DNA of 64,000 nucleotides, from contig NC_079137.1 in NCBI RefSeq assembly GCF_945859705.1, positions 27,833,322 to 27,897,321 on the forward strand, given 5' to 3'. This document shows positions 1 through 11,190 of this stretch, in pieces; within the stretch, counting starts at the first letter, position 1; every line of letters starts with the position of its first letter. The position numbers were made by a program, and so were the translations under genes. Source of the DNA: Episyrphus balteatus (lineage: Eukaryota; Arthropoda; Insecta; Diptera; Syrphidae). A model generated the notes under the pieces. It searched no databases. It saw only the letters and a list, made by a program, of their open reading frames with translations, and had not been told where the DNA came from.

Positions 1-282
1 TTAAAATATCTTCATATTTCATTATACTTTCCAAATAAAAATCAATGTATCCCCTTACCCATCACAGCTCAGCTCAGCTCACTTTACCTTAGCTCACCCA
101 ACAGCTCAGCTCACCGACAGCTCAGCTTACCCAACAGCTCAGCTCAACCATCAGCTCAGCTCACTTTCAGCTCATCTCAAATGAGCTGAGCTATGTTACA
201 TAGCTCAAAAGTGAGCTAGCTCAAAATTTGAGCTGGGCTGTGAACTGAACTCAGCTAACTTTTGAGCTTTGTAGCAACCCTG
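1..282 (+). mobile_element. Right end of a truncated non-autonomous hAT-like element
   Basis: This stretch is rich in short tandem units of the type AGCTCAGCTCACC and ends at 282 in GTAGCAACCCTG, the inverse of the CAGGGTTGC end of the related element at 60556. The following bases CAAGTTCC match the presumed target duplication of that second copy. The left end is outside the window. No coding capacity is visible. Confidence 0.5.
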
Positions 283-620
283 CAAGTTCCATATTGCTAC
301 TACTAGTGCTGAAGCACACACAATTCTCATAAAATTACCATATCGCACATTTTATGCGCAATTCATTTACTTTCGTTAACCATATACCGTACGTTCTGAA
401 CCGCACAACATGAGTAAATTTCACAGAATAAATTGAAAATTACATGGACTCAAGGAGGATGAAAGAATTAATTTATTGTTCACTTGATAAAAATGTAAAA
501 AAAACTAAGTGTGGATTAATTACTTCATAATAGAAATTAAAAATATCAAATGAAATTCATTTACATATACTGAATGAGAAGTATAACTTCAGTCGCGTGT
601 ACATGTGTACACACACTCTT
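283..620 (+). repeat. Duplicated segment, paralogous to 61820-62160
   Basis: From CAAGTTCCATATTGCTAC to the ACATGTGTACACACACTC motif this block matches 61820-62160 in the same order and orientation, with scattered single-base changes and small indels. In both places it follows the same end of a hAT-like element. It is therefore either part of a larger composite repeat or a segmental duplication that included the insertion. Confidence 0.75.
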
Positions 621-644
621 TTTTTTTTCCTTGAATTTCCTAGA

Positions 645-890
645 CAATCTTTTGGCATCAATTAATTTATGAAATTTAAGAAAAATTTTTGAAAAAAATT
701 TGTTTTTGTTCACAAAAATCTTCAATTAAATTTAAAAAATCAAAACGGCAACACCGGCAATTTTTAATCTATAGATTTTAAAGTATTTTAATTACCGACG
801 TTTGAAAAAAAAGATCATCAAAATCTAAGCTGTTCGGCCGGGTTCCCTAATATTGCCAATTTTTGAGCTTTAGTTACTCCACTATAAACC
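645..890. repeat. Dispersed repeat, second copy at 5691-5935
   Basis: The block beginning CAATCTTTTGG and containing GCTGTTCGGCCGG and TTTAGCTTTAGTT recurs at 5691-5935 in the same orientation with moderate divergence. No inverted ends or coding potential were recognised, so the element class is unknown. Confidence 0.6.
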
Positions 891-1379
891 GAAAAACAAA
901 ATCCTTTCAATTAAGACTCAAAAATTCTAAAATTTCTTCAGCTACCTAAATTCTGGTTTATTAAAAAAAAAAACGAAACATTTAAAAATTAAATACAAAA
1001 CCAAACAAATACAGAAAAACAAATTATAAATAGAATTTTTTATTATACCCTTAGGAGCAAAAAAATGGAATCAAACTTTCTGTAAAAACATAAAAAAATG
1101 AAGTTCAATATATTGACAGATAGCGCTAATACTATCGTATGCATTTTTTATGTTTTACCAACGATTCAAAGTAAAAAATTCAACTATTAAAATGAGACCA
1201 TGAGACTTTGAAGAAAAAATATTTAAGCTATTGCATTTTTTGTGTAGTTTTGGTTTCTTAGTAACCAAAAAGTCCTGTTGAGGGATTTTTTGGCTATGCA
1301 ATACACAGTCCTGTAAGGCTTCTGTCGAGCCAATATAATTCATAGCCATTCCAGGTGTCACTTCTATTATAATAATACT
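885..1379. repeat. Diverged copy of the right part of the P-like element
   Basis: The segment containing AACAAAATCCTTTCAA, TTAGTAACCAAAAAGTCC and the terminal GGTGTCACTTCTAT resembles 19550-19880, the right-hand part of the inverted-repeat element at 17158-19888. It lies upstream of the first visible coding exon, probably inside an intron of the TTC25-like gene. Confidence 0.5.
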
Positions 1380-1580
1380 AGCAGTTAATGTGTTTTTGGA
1401 GAAATTTAATAAAAGCCGTTTAAAAATGGATAATCTTAGTAAACAGTTTTCCAATTTTAATTTGCTGGCAATTTAGCTATAGCTCAAAATTAAGTGATAT
1501 GGTACATTATACCAAAGCAAGATTTAATGTCAAATATGTAACAAGGACTTAACATAAGAAATTTATTTTACCTCTTTTAG

Positions 1581-2765
1581 AAAATGTTGCATGCTCGAAC
1601 ACCATTATATACGCAGAAGGTACGCAAGTGTCCAAACAAAAAACTAACTCAAAAATCAAATGAAGAACATCTGCTTAGAGTTCAATACCAAGTTCATCGT
1701 AACATGCTGAGCATCTTAAAAAAAATCAAATATTTAAGAGAAAAGAAGTTAATTGGGGTACATCAGTACTATAACAAATATTCCAAGAATTTCACAATTT
1801 TTTTTAAATATTTTCGAAAAATTCTTTTAGAAACTAACTTCTTACATCGAAGAAGTAATGGGTGACTATGTAGTATTGAAAACCCGTAGTGTAATGCCTT
1901 GGAAATTTGAATTTATCAATGAAGTCTATAATATGTTGGCGTTGGCTTATGTTGATAAGTATGTGGCCAAGGACATACCAAAGAATCTTACTGATTTTAA
2001 ACCTCAAGAACGTTTTAATGTGCTTTTGAAAATGCCAAGTGAAAAGGAGAAAAAGCCAGTGGCTTTTTTATTTGGCAATAAGTCAACTTATCAAGATGAA
2101 GATCTTGCCGATTTACCCATGCTTAAACACAAGTATGTAAATGTGTACATTCAAAACTGGGACCCAAAAACATTTTAAATCTAAATAATGATTTAAAGTT
2201 TAAACACTTTTTTATGATCACGTTAGTAAAATGTACTTCATTCTTTCAGAAAATTTGTATCCCGAATGGAAAAACGTCTCTCTTTCTCCAAACACTCTAT
2301 AGAGAAATCATATTTGTTGCACGAAATTGCTCGGAGCCACTTAAAAAATTCTCGGTTTGATGAATGTTGTATTGTCGCACGAAAGGGCATTGAAGGTACC
2401 AAAGTTTCTAGTTATATTCATCTTTCCTTTTTTAATTTTGAATGTACTAGTATATCAAATAAAATTTGCATATTTTAGAAGCTAAAAATTGCAATAGTCT
2501 TGTATGGATCTTACTTGGATTGTTGCTGATTTGTAAGTCTCATGCTGTTTTACACAAAATTGAAAAAATCCACGACACGTTGAAAGAAGCAAAAGATGTT
2601 GCCGAACGCTTGAAAAACGTAAAAGTTATTCGATATATTGAGCTTCTTAACTTTATTAATGATGAAGACACATTAGAGAAGAAGCTTCAAATAGAATTTC
2701 GAAAGACTAAAAGCAGGCAGTCACACAGTAGTAGATTTCACAGTAGCATTGGATCGTCCTACTAA
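1581..2765 (+). CDS. Odad4: TTC25/ODAD4-like tetratricopeptide protein, last four exons (5' partial)
   Basis: Four exons join in frame: 1581-1757, 1831-2132, 2250-2395 and 2479-2765, giving about 303 residues to the TAA at 2763. All three introns (73, 117 and 83 bp) have GT/AG borders; 2133 is a good GTATGT donor, while 1758 (GTACAT) is weaker. Exon 1 follows a pyrimidine-rich CCTCTTTTAG acceptor, so it is internal and the 5' exons lie upstream. The C-terminal half has the helical-pair pattern of TPR repeats, with YLLHEIARSHL followed by ARKGIEEAKN. That stretch resembles the C-terminal TPR block of TTC25/ODAD4, which docks outer dynein arms on ciliary and sperm-tail microtubules. No internal stop or frameshift is seen, so the gene looks intact. 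Family assignment is from memory of the motif; another TPR protein is possible. Confidence 0.6.
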
Positions 2766-2850
2766 ATCGAGAATTTGTTCAATAATGGTTTGCTGAATTG
2801 AAATGTTAAAAAAATTTTTGGAATATGAAACACTTTTTAAAACCTTGAAA

Positions 2851-2856
2851 AATAAA
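2851..2856 (+). terminator. Polyadenylation signal AATAAA
   Basis: A canonical AATAAA lies 86 bp after the stop codon of the TTC25-like gene, upstream of the copia A insertion. It probably sets the 3' end of that transcript. Confidence 0.5.
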
Positions 2857-2910
2857 TCCATACTTTATTACGAAAAATCTTTAAAAAAGACATTTAACAT
2901 GTTCTTTTCT

Positions 2911-3113
2911 TGTTATTACATGGATTAATATAATAAATTGAAATAAAAGAAACACGTGTTTTCAGTTGAACGATTTGGAAAAGAGTAGAGATTTATTTGA
3001 AAACGAAATTCAAAGCTACTAAGAAAATTCAAAGCTACTTAGTTTTTTTTTTTTTTTTTGAATAAACAAAATTTAATTCTAAGTACAAAAGAACAAAGTG
3101 TTGTTTTTTAACA
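2911..3113 (-). repeat. Copia A 3' LTR
   Basis: 203 bp; begins TGTTATTACA and ends TTTTAACA on the plus strand. It is nearly identical to 5270-5454 apart from an internal 18-bp duplication and a variable T-run. Confidence 0.9.
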
Positions 3114-3124
3114 TCCCCACTGAA

Positions 3125-5163
3125 TTAGATTTTGCCAAAGCGTAATCCGAGTGCAGTAACACAAGCGTTGTGTTTTGGGACTGGTAGAGCCTTGGTCATC
3201 TTTTATCGGGTTGATATAAACGATAGCCTTTAGTATCTTCGCAGTAGCCCAAGAATACGCAACATTTTGACTTCGGATCAAACTTTTTGCGACAATGCTT
3301 CGGGATGTGTACCATTGCCTTGCACCCAAAAACACGAAGGCGACTCAGATCAGGAACTTTTCCAGAAAACGTGTGTTCCGGAGTTAAACCAGATGTTGAT
3401 TGACAGGGTGACCTGTTGATGACATACACAGCAGTAGATACAGCTTCCGCCCAAAATTTCTTGTCAAGTCCAGCGTCAAACAACATGCAGCGTGCTCTCT
3501 CGATAAGCGTTCGATTGGATCTCTCTGCCAAACCATTCTGTTATGGCGTATATGGTGTAGTCGTTTGATGTCGAATTCCATTTTGCTTCAGCAACTTGTC
3601 AAAGGATCTGTTACAAAATTCAGTGCCGTTGTCGGTTCGTAGGATCTTCATTTTCTTGTTGACTTGTCTTTCGGTCAAATTCTTGAATTCGACAAATCTT
3701 TCAAAAGCTTCAGACTTTGCTTTCAAGAAATAAACAAACACTTTTCTGCTATAGTCATCCACAAGAACCATTATATACCGGGCACCACCACGAGAAACGA
3801 CGTCAATGGGACCACAGAGATCGCCATGAATTATCTCAAGCACTTCTGTCGCTCGAGTCCCTTTATCCTTGAATGGCATTCTGGTTTGCTTGCTTTTAAC
3901 GCAAATCTCACAGATCTCTTTACTGGTTTTCTTCAAATCAAATCCAGGAACACAATCTCTTAATTTCAACAGGCTTTCGAAATTAAGATGACCCATGCGA
4001 CGATGCCACAAGTTGCTGTCCTCTGCCTTGGATTTCTTGACATTCACGTTCGCCACCATACTCACGTCTACATTCGGTCGATTCAGCTTAAACATATCAC
4101 CAACATGCGAGGCTGTAGCAATCAATTGCTTATCGTTGCTGAAAATTTGACAACCTTTTGAATCGAAATAAACGGAGTTCCCTTTCTTGACTATTTGGCT
4201 GACTGACAGTAGATTGACGCACAAGTCAGGAATGTACAGAACATTGTTGATGGAAACATCTTTGACATCCTTCTGAACAGCTACTTGCAACTTCATATCA
4301 CCAATACCCTTCACAGACAGACGAGAATTGTTGGCACAGACTATTTCGCTTTTAACAGGTTGATTCAGACTCGTGAGACAGTCACGCTTCATAGACATAT
4401 GAGCGGAGGCACCTGAATCAATATACCAGTCATCGTTGCCAGCATTTGTTGTAAAGGCAGTGTATAATCCATGCGTCTTGGATTTGAATTCATTGCTCTT
4501 TGTGTTCTTCTTTGGACAGTTCTTAGAAATATGTCCGAAATCTTTGCATTCATAGCATCTTGGACCACGGGATTTCTTTGTCGGTTTTCGTTTACCAAAG
4601 AACATAGCAGATCCAGCTTGATCATCTTTTACATCTTGGAGCAGTTTTGTCTTGATAGAATCTGCAGTGATAGGTGTTCCTGAGCTTTCGAGCCCCATTA
4701 TCATCGGGCGATACTCGTCAGATAACCCAGCAAGCAACAAAGTGCCCACCCATTCATCACTAACATCCATAGCTACAGATCTCAGCTTGTGGGCAGTGTT
4801 AACTATCTTCGTGACGTATGCTTCAACGGAATCACTATCCTCCAAGCGTGTATTTATCAAAGTTCTTAAAAGTCCAACTCGACGCGTTAGCCCAGAATCT
4901 TCAAAAGCTTGTTCTAGATTGTTCCATGCTTCTTTCGCAGTTTTCGCAGACTGCACATGTACAAAATTGATCGGCTCAATCAATAAGATTATTTTTGCTC
5001 GGGCTTTCGTCACTTTTTTGGCATCCGGTACTACATTAGCTTCATATTCAATGCAATCCCAAAGGTCTTCCAGTTCGAGGTACGTCTTAACCGCAAACTT
5101 CCAGGAATCCCAATTTTCACGGCCTTTAAGTTTCTCAATGGACGGGAGAACGTTCTGGGACAT
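3125..5163 (-). pseudogene. Copia A gag-pol, RT-deleted and with a nonsense codon
   Basis: The reading frame starts at the ATG at 5163 and encodes gag with a CX2CX4HX4C knuckle (CYECKDFGHISKNC), the aspartic protease motif DSGAS, the integrase HHCC zinc region and the catalytic core. A CAA-to-TAA type nonsense codon lies at 3541-3543 within the conserved YTPQQNG region; the frame then continues (AERSNRTLIERARC) to about 3196. There the sequence jumps directly to the last 24 codons of RNase H (3199 to the stop at 3125), identified by TKALPVPKH. Reverse transcriptase and nearly all of RNase H are missing. Gag is close to that of copia C, so the two are one lineage. It cannot be autonomous. Confidence 0.88.
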
Positions 5164-5251
5164 TTTGAAATTATTTTTTTAATTTCCAATATCCAATTAA
5201 TGCAAAAAATCGTTAACTTGAATTCTTACAACCAATAAATAATATGCATGG

Positions 5252-5266
5252 ACTGTGCCCATAACC
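5252..5266 (-). other. Copia A primer-binding site
   Basis: The minus strand reads GGTTATGGGCACAGT a few bases inside the 5' LTR. It corresponds to the initiator methionine tRNA half-site used by insect copia elements and shared here with copia B and C. Confidence 0.75.
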
Positions 5267-5269
5267 TGT

Positions 5270-5454
5270 TGTTATTACATGGATTAATATAATAAATTGA
5301 AATAAAAGAAACACTTGTTTTCAGTTGAACGATTTGGAAAAGAGTAGAGATTTATTTGAAAACGAAATTCAAAGCTACTTAGTTTTTTTTTTTTTTTTTT
5401 GAATAAACAAAATTTAATTCGAAGTACAAAAGAACAAAGTGTTGTTTTTTAACA
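5270..5454 (-). repeat. Copia A 5' LTR
   Basis: 185 bp; the shorter copy of the LTR at 2911-3113, followed on the coding strand by the primer-binding site. Confidence 0.9.
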
Positions 5455-7592
5455 TCTTTCAATAATTTGTTTGTTTTTTTTATTTTAATTCTGAGTTAGA
5501 GGACCAGTTTTTAAAAATACTTCATTCAATTTACATAATTTAAATTTTACAAATAGAAATAAGCTATTTAAATATTGTATTAATATTGTTGCCCCTGTGT
5601 TCAAATATTTTTTTTTTTTTTGTGTTTGAAGTCATTTTGTAATAAAATTGCATCTTCTTATTGCTTAAACGATAGAAGATTGTCACTCATCAATCTTTTG
5701 GTATTATTTAATTTATGAAATTTAAACAAAATTTTCGAAACAAAATTTTTTTGTTAACAAAAATCTTCAATTAAATTTAAAAAAGCTATACGGCAAAAGC
5801 GGCAATTTTTAATTCATAAAAGTATATGTATTTTTATAACCGACACAACGTTTAAAGATCATCAAGATCAGAGCTGTTCGGCCGGATTCCTATACATTCC
5901 CATTTTGTTTAGCTTTAGTTGCTTCACTATTGATAGGATTTTGTTTTTCTGTTTGGTTATAAGCACTGCCGGCAAAAAAATAAGATTTTATTGAATTTTC
6001 GCATTTGTGTTGACGCCTTAGCCAAAGTTGAAATTCGCATTATCCGAGAGCTCTGCGGTGTATACGTGCTCTATTTTGTTTAAATTAATTTTCAATGCTT
6101 CGTTATGGGAATGAACTAAAAAATAAATAGGTATAGTAAGTTTCAAAATTCAAAGTCTTTCCAAATCTCCCCTGTCCAAATGACAAACGTATTCTTCAGT
6201 GCTCTAAAATTTATGATCCTTTTTATGAAAAATTAATATTTTTTGAAAACAACAGTTAAAATATACATAAGCGAAAAACTGTTAAAAAAAATGGCATTCT
6301 AAAAAATTTGGTTCATACAAATAAAAAATCAAGGAAAGAGTTTATGAAAATTTCCAAGGTGTTTTTTTTTTCGAGAGAAATTAAAAAATAGAATTTATAA
6401 CTTATATTTTATTTTGGAGTGTTGAAAAAATGTTTTTAGTATGATCTTAAGCCTATCCTTTATTATTTATTTGATGAAGATTTCTCAGATTTATGTTTTA
6501 AAATACGAGTAAATTATCAACAATAGTGATTCCGTTGCTCCAAACCAAAAGACTTTTAGAAATAATTACCAAAATGTTTGTATTATGTATTATTCTCATG
6601 AGTCAATAAAACTAAAACTAAACTAAAACATTGCTCCAAAGTGGAATTAATGTTAAAATCTTACTTTGCATTGAGCTCCCTTTTAACTGTAGAGTTTATT
6701 TAAATAAATATTTTGCTCGGAAATATTTCAGATATCGATAATTTTCGGGCAAACCTAAAAAATTATCAAAAAAAAACATTAGGTACTACCAATCCTGAAC
6801 TCAATCGTCTGGTTTGGGCTGTTGCCAGATTTTAAATAGAGTAAGATGACGATACAAGAGCATTGCGATTTGAGAATTTTCAAACTGTGAAATTGTATGG
6901 AATATTACACAAAATTGCGATTCGAATTTCGAAAATTTTGACAAGGATTTTTTTGAAAAATTTAAATATCACTATTTTACACTTCGCCTTTGCGTATTCG
7001 TTGAATTTTTTTAATTCACCTTTTTTTACTTTGAACAAATTAATTAAAAAAAAAAAACTTTTTTTACATGAAACTTTTTCAATAAGGCTCCATTTAAGAG
7101 TAATATGCACGGTTAAAAATGTTGGTGTAAATTCTACGGAAACTTGGGTTACATATGAGGCAACGTCAAAATTTTATTTAAATAAATAGGAACTTTGAAT
7201 GTATTATATATTTTTAAGTCTTATACAAAATTTATTGAAATTAAAATTTTTTTGTATTAAAAATCAAGGACGTTTTCCTGAATTTCAAGTTTTAGTTTAT
7301 TATAATAATTTTTCTTTCTTTTTTAATTATTTTTTATTATTATAAGTATTTTCAAAGCATTTTTGAAAGAGATTACTCATCATAAATATAATAATGGTAA
7401 TATTATAATTCTCTTTTATTTTTTTTGTCACAAACTACGTGAAGTGACATCTTATTGTCAATTCAATTTTATCAGTAATTCATACATTTTACTTCGAAAA
7501 AAAAAAACACAAAGCGTCTTCAATCAGCAAAAAGGTTACCAATTGCATTTTTCTGAACCAAAATAATTTTATAGTTTTATATAGGTACCTAC
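5455..7592. other. Gene-poor AT-rich stretch with one dispersed repeat
   Basis: 5691-5935 is the second copy of the repeat at 645-890. Open frames at 6863-7189 and 7363-7566 are low-complexity, A/T-driven and resemble nothing recognised. No RNA gene or element end was seen. Confidence 0.6.
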
Positions 7593-8164
7593 CAGAGATC
7601 CAAATGAGTATGTTCGAACCTGTTCGAACAATTTCAAATTTTTAAAATGATCGTTCGTGCTCGATCGATCTATACTCGTAAATCATCTTACTCATAAACA
7701 AAAATACTCACAACCAAAACCACACAAATTGTTTGAACTCATGAGTATACTCGATCCTCAATACCCACGAACAAAATTACTCATAAACAGATTGACTGTT
7801 CATAAACACTAGGCTTTACTCGAAATGATCGAAAGTGATTGAAATGTTCGAACGTGATCGAAAAATCATGAACAGTTTGAACAATGAAAACAACCACTTC
7901 CAATTTCTACGTCCTATAGGTACCTGTTGCATATTTTTTTTTTATTTAGGTTTTGAGGGTTGGTTGGCGGTAAAACTGCAATTAAAGCAGGTTATTTTAA
8001 TTTTATAATTGTGGTTTTAGAAAAGGATTTTCAATGACTGAGTAAATAAAAAAGTAATTAGTCGTTATCGTTAGGTAACAATACAAATGGGGTAGTGGGG
8101 AATGCCCAGTTAATTTGTGCCGGTAGGTGCGTAGTAGAAACATATCCCTAAAAAATATGCAATA

Positions 8165-8533
8165 ATGCGATTTGGGATGTTTGTTTTTAAAACAAATTAC
8201 TATTATTGCGGAAATTACAAATTACAAATAGAAAGATACATTCAGTTTAATTCGAAAGGCCCTGTGGATATTCTTCAATGGTGGTGTGAAAATAAAGGCC
8301 AATTCAAAAACCGTTATGAAGCACATAAAATCTTGAATTGTATTCCCGCAACATCAGCAGCATCAGAACGAGCATTTTCACAGGCTGGAAATATAATTAT
8401 AGAAAAACGATCGAGGTTGAACCCAGAAACTGTAAATAATTTGATGATTGCGAATTCAAACTTAAAGATAAATCCAATATATAAATATTTTTTTTTTTTC
8501 TTCATAAATACAAGTGTCATAATTTTTAACTTA
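8165..8533 (+). pseudogene. hAT transposase C-terminal dimerisation domain remnant
   Basis: The frame contains the hAT family dimerisation signature: a WW-containing segment, then IPATSAASERAFSQAG, then a KRSRLNPETV motif and a conserved asparagine. In the family this domain mediates transposase multimers in the nucleus. The BED zinc finger and RNase-H-like catalytic core are absent, so this is about one tenth of a normal transposase. Downstream codons run into the inserted MITE. It is not functional on its own. Confidence 0.8.
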
Positions 8534-9009
8534 TGGCGTTTTCGATTGGCTCTCCGGAAGCGTCCGGAATCATTCCGAAGCCTTCTGAAAGTGTTTTATT
8601 CGCACAAAACTGACAGACTGAACGCTTCTCAGAAGACAAATTCTCTTCTCAATTTAAAATCAGAAGCACTTATACATGAACACTAAAATGTCAACAAAAA
8701 AATACTCAATCATTCTTTTTTTGTTGTCATTCAAAAATTTCAATTAAATCAAAATTAAAATTAATAAAAAGATTAAAATGGGTACCTTAATGCAGTGGAA
8801 TGATTTTTTTTAACATTTTCTTCTTCCGTCGTCTTCAGATTTATAATTTTTATAATTTTTTTCGTTTGAAACAAAAATAATATCAATATTTGACATTTGA
8901 AATTTCACAAACACAAAATAAAAAAACAGAATTGAGTGGAAGCGACTTGACCTGTTCCATTCGATTTCAGAATGAGTGAATTCTTGAGTGAAACCAATCG
9001 AAAACGACA
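8534..9009. mobile_element. Harbinger-like MITE nested in the hAT element
   Basis: Termini TGGCGTTTTCGATTGG and, inverted, TGTCGTTTTCGATTGG are flanked by the trinucleotide TTA at 8531-8533 and 9010-9012, as for PIF/Harbinger elements. The element is 476 bp with no coding capacity. Part of its right end recurs at 62236-62282. Confidence 0.7.
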
Positions 9010-9738
9010 TTAATTTAATTTATTCAATTTTTTGTATCTAGCATTAAGTTTTATTTAATTTTTCTTTTTTTCTGTATTTAATTTAATTTTATTCTAATGT
9101 GTTTTTCTTCATTTCACTATCTTGTCAAATTAATTAATTTAAATAAAACAAATGTAACTTGCTTTTGTGTGCTTTTGTGTACCAAACTGATTCTCTTTTA
9201 TTTATGCTACAAGAAAAACCACCCTCGAACACTATGAACATTTCCTTTCCAGTTCGAGTAATTTCGATCACATTGATCATAAACATTTTGTTCACGATCA
9301 TTTTACTCGATTATACTCGAAAAGAAAAATGATCGTTTGAACTCGTTTGAAATGTAGGATTACTTACGAGTCATCATACTCCTAAACAGGAAAGCTCGAA
9401 CATATTTGAGTTGTGTTGATTCTGTTTGTTCGAGATCGTTTTTTTCGAGTAAATACTCGATGTTCGTAAACAATACTCGACTCGTTTGGTTCTCTGGTAC
9501 CTACTTACTTTTTCAGATAGCGATAACGCACAAAAAAATGTGTTTCTTTTTTAAAATGGCTTCCATTTTCATTTACGTTTTTAATACAGTTTGATTAAAG
9601 TTTGATATTCTTTTATTAAAACAAAGAAGACGATTATTTAATTTCAATTCTTAACCATTGATAAAGTTATAATTTAGGCAATAAGTTTTTAATTCAAATT
9701 TTCTTATATTTAAATACATTTAATTACATTTTAATATG

Positions 9739-10375
9739 CAGGGTGTCCGGTAGAAAGTGGATAAGCCTGAAATGGCTGATAGGTGCACTTTTGACTGTAT
9801 ATTAGCTTTTTTTCGTTCAGTGTACTTTAAATTTCATCATCTTACGTTGTCTTTAACCACAACCACGAATGAATGACTTTTATAAATTTCTTATTTTTAT
9901 AATTTTCTACAATAATTGGCTCACTACATAAGAAGTTAAAAGTTTTTATAACTGTTGCATCTTTTCTTTAAAAAAATTTTGAAATTTGTTTTTCGATGCA
10001 AAATGTGAAAAATAATGAAAATTTTCAAATACCTGTGGTATAAAAAAAATCCATAGGATCGTTAAGGTGGCCAACTTTTTCAAAAATATGCGCATCCAAA
10101 GGGAAAAGATGCAACAGTTATAAAAACTTTTAACTTCTTATGTAGTGAGCCAATTATTGTAGAAAATTATAAAAATAAGAAGTTTATAAAATTCATTCAT
10201 TCGCGGTTGTGGTTAAAGAAAGCGTTAGATGATGAAATTTAAAGTACACTGAACGAAAAAAAGCTAATATTTTCTAAACTGGTTGCGATAGAAACTTTTT
10301 TTATTCGGATTCAGAACTGTCAAAAGTGCCCCTATCAGCCATTTCCGGCTTATCCATTTTCTACCAGACACCCTG
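9739..10375. mobile_element. Long-inverted-repeat MITE (CAGGGTGTCC ends)
   Basis: The two arms, about 9739-9975 and about 10095-10375, are inverse copies starting CAGGGTGTC[C/T]GGTAGAAA and include CTTTAAATTTCATCATCTTA and AGAAGTTAAAAGTTTTTATA. The arms make up most of the 637 bp and would fold into a long hairpin around a spacer of roughly 110 bp. TA lies near both ends, suggesting Tc1/mariner-type insertion, but the duplication is not exact. Confidence 0.8.
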
Positions 10376-10418
10376 TATTTTATTTTAGTACAGGAAAGAT
10401 GAATACATATTAAAAAAG

Positions 10419-10938
10419 CTTAAGTCCTGGTTTTCGGGACGCCACCCCCTGGCGAAATCCGCCATTTTGGAAAACGCGAATCGCTCTATATTTCCAAAAC
10501 TATTTATCCTAGAGAAATGATTTTTAGACCAAAGTTCTTGGAAATTTAATTATGTTTTTTTTTAATACATTATTTTTCTGAGCGGGCAATAGTTTTGAGG
10601 TTATGTTGTTTTAATTTATTTTTTTCGGTTTTTTTTTTAAGATTTTATCATTCCCGGTATTAGTTACATAAATTTTTTAACAGTTAAAGTTATAGACCAT
10701 CAAATTTCCAATAATTTGGTATATTTTTTAAAGTCATGCCATGTATGAGTCGAAAGTTTTTGATCTGAAAACTATAGTCTAAGTACAGGAAAAATAGTAA
10801 ATAAAACAGGCATTTTGTGAAACAAAATTTAGGGAGGCTGATTTTTTCAAATCTGAAATAAGGGTATTAGAAAAGTTTAAGTCCTGGTTCTCGGGACGCA
10901 AGCACCTGGCGAAATCCGCCATTTTGAAAAACGTGAAT
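10419..10938 (+). repeat. Two direct copies of a 65-bp motif, about 459 bp apart
   Basis: TTAAGTCCTGGTT[T/C]TCGGGACGC followed by CTGGCGAAATCCGCCATTTTG occurs at about 10419-10480 and about 10876-10938. Shared AGTACAGGAAA upstream suggests a diverged tandem duplication of a larger unit. No function is recognised. Confidence 0.6.
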
Positions 10939-11190
10939 TGTACTTGTTCATTCATGAAAGAAATCAAAACCTATAAAATTTTATTTTGAATTTATAAGTA
11001 AGTCAAATCTATTATCCGCAAAGATGAAAACAGTTTGTCCTTTGATCAATTAGTTATACATTATAAGATATTTCTTTAAAAAGTTTTATTTAAAATGTTT
11101 GCTTGTTTGTTTTTAACTAAAACAAAAATAAAAACAAATAATTACGAAGGTTCTTGGTATTTACTAAACACAATTTACTGCCTAATATAG

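Larger units (their letters stand above)
2911..5454 (-). mobile_element. Copia A: internally deleted Ty1/copia retrotransposon
   Basis: LTRs at 2911-3113 and 5270-5454 flank a minus-strand gag-pol. In coding sense the LTR runs TG...CA. The primer site (complement of 5252-5266) is the initiator-tRNA-type GGTTATGGGC, with GCAC where copia B and C have GCCC. A purine tract lies against the 3' LTR (complement of 3114-3120). The left LTR is 18 bp longer because a CAAAGCTACT stretch is duplicated. A clean 5-bp target duplication was not found (TTTCT left, TCTTT right). The internal region is about 2.1 kb instead of about 4 kb because pol is deleted after integrase. Confidence 0.93.
7593..9496 (+). 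mobile_element. hAT-superfamily DNA transposon (decayed)
   Basis: The ends are CAGAGATCCAAATGAGT on the left and the inverse CAGAGAACCAAACGAGT on the right, typical hAT CAGAG-type termini. Both sides are flanked by a perfect 8-bp duplication GTACCTAC (7585-7592 and 9497-9504). Subterminal regions carry many short TCGAA/CTCGA motifs in both orientations, as expected for transposase-binding clusters. Only the C-terminal piece of a transposase remains, and a second element is inserted at 8534-9009. About 1.9 kb in total, of which about 476 bp is the insertion. Confidence 0.88.

Noticed and set aside
2911..5454. Solo LTR pair or host gene with plus-strand frames such as 4652-5182
   Set aside because: The plus-strand frames are shadows of the minus-strand gag; knuckle, protease and integrase motifs are on the minus strand.
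5985..6082. Short frame containing RICVDALAKVEIRIIRELCG as an exon
   Set aside because: Isolated, no linked exon or clear acceptor, no recognised family; most likely chance.
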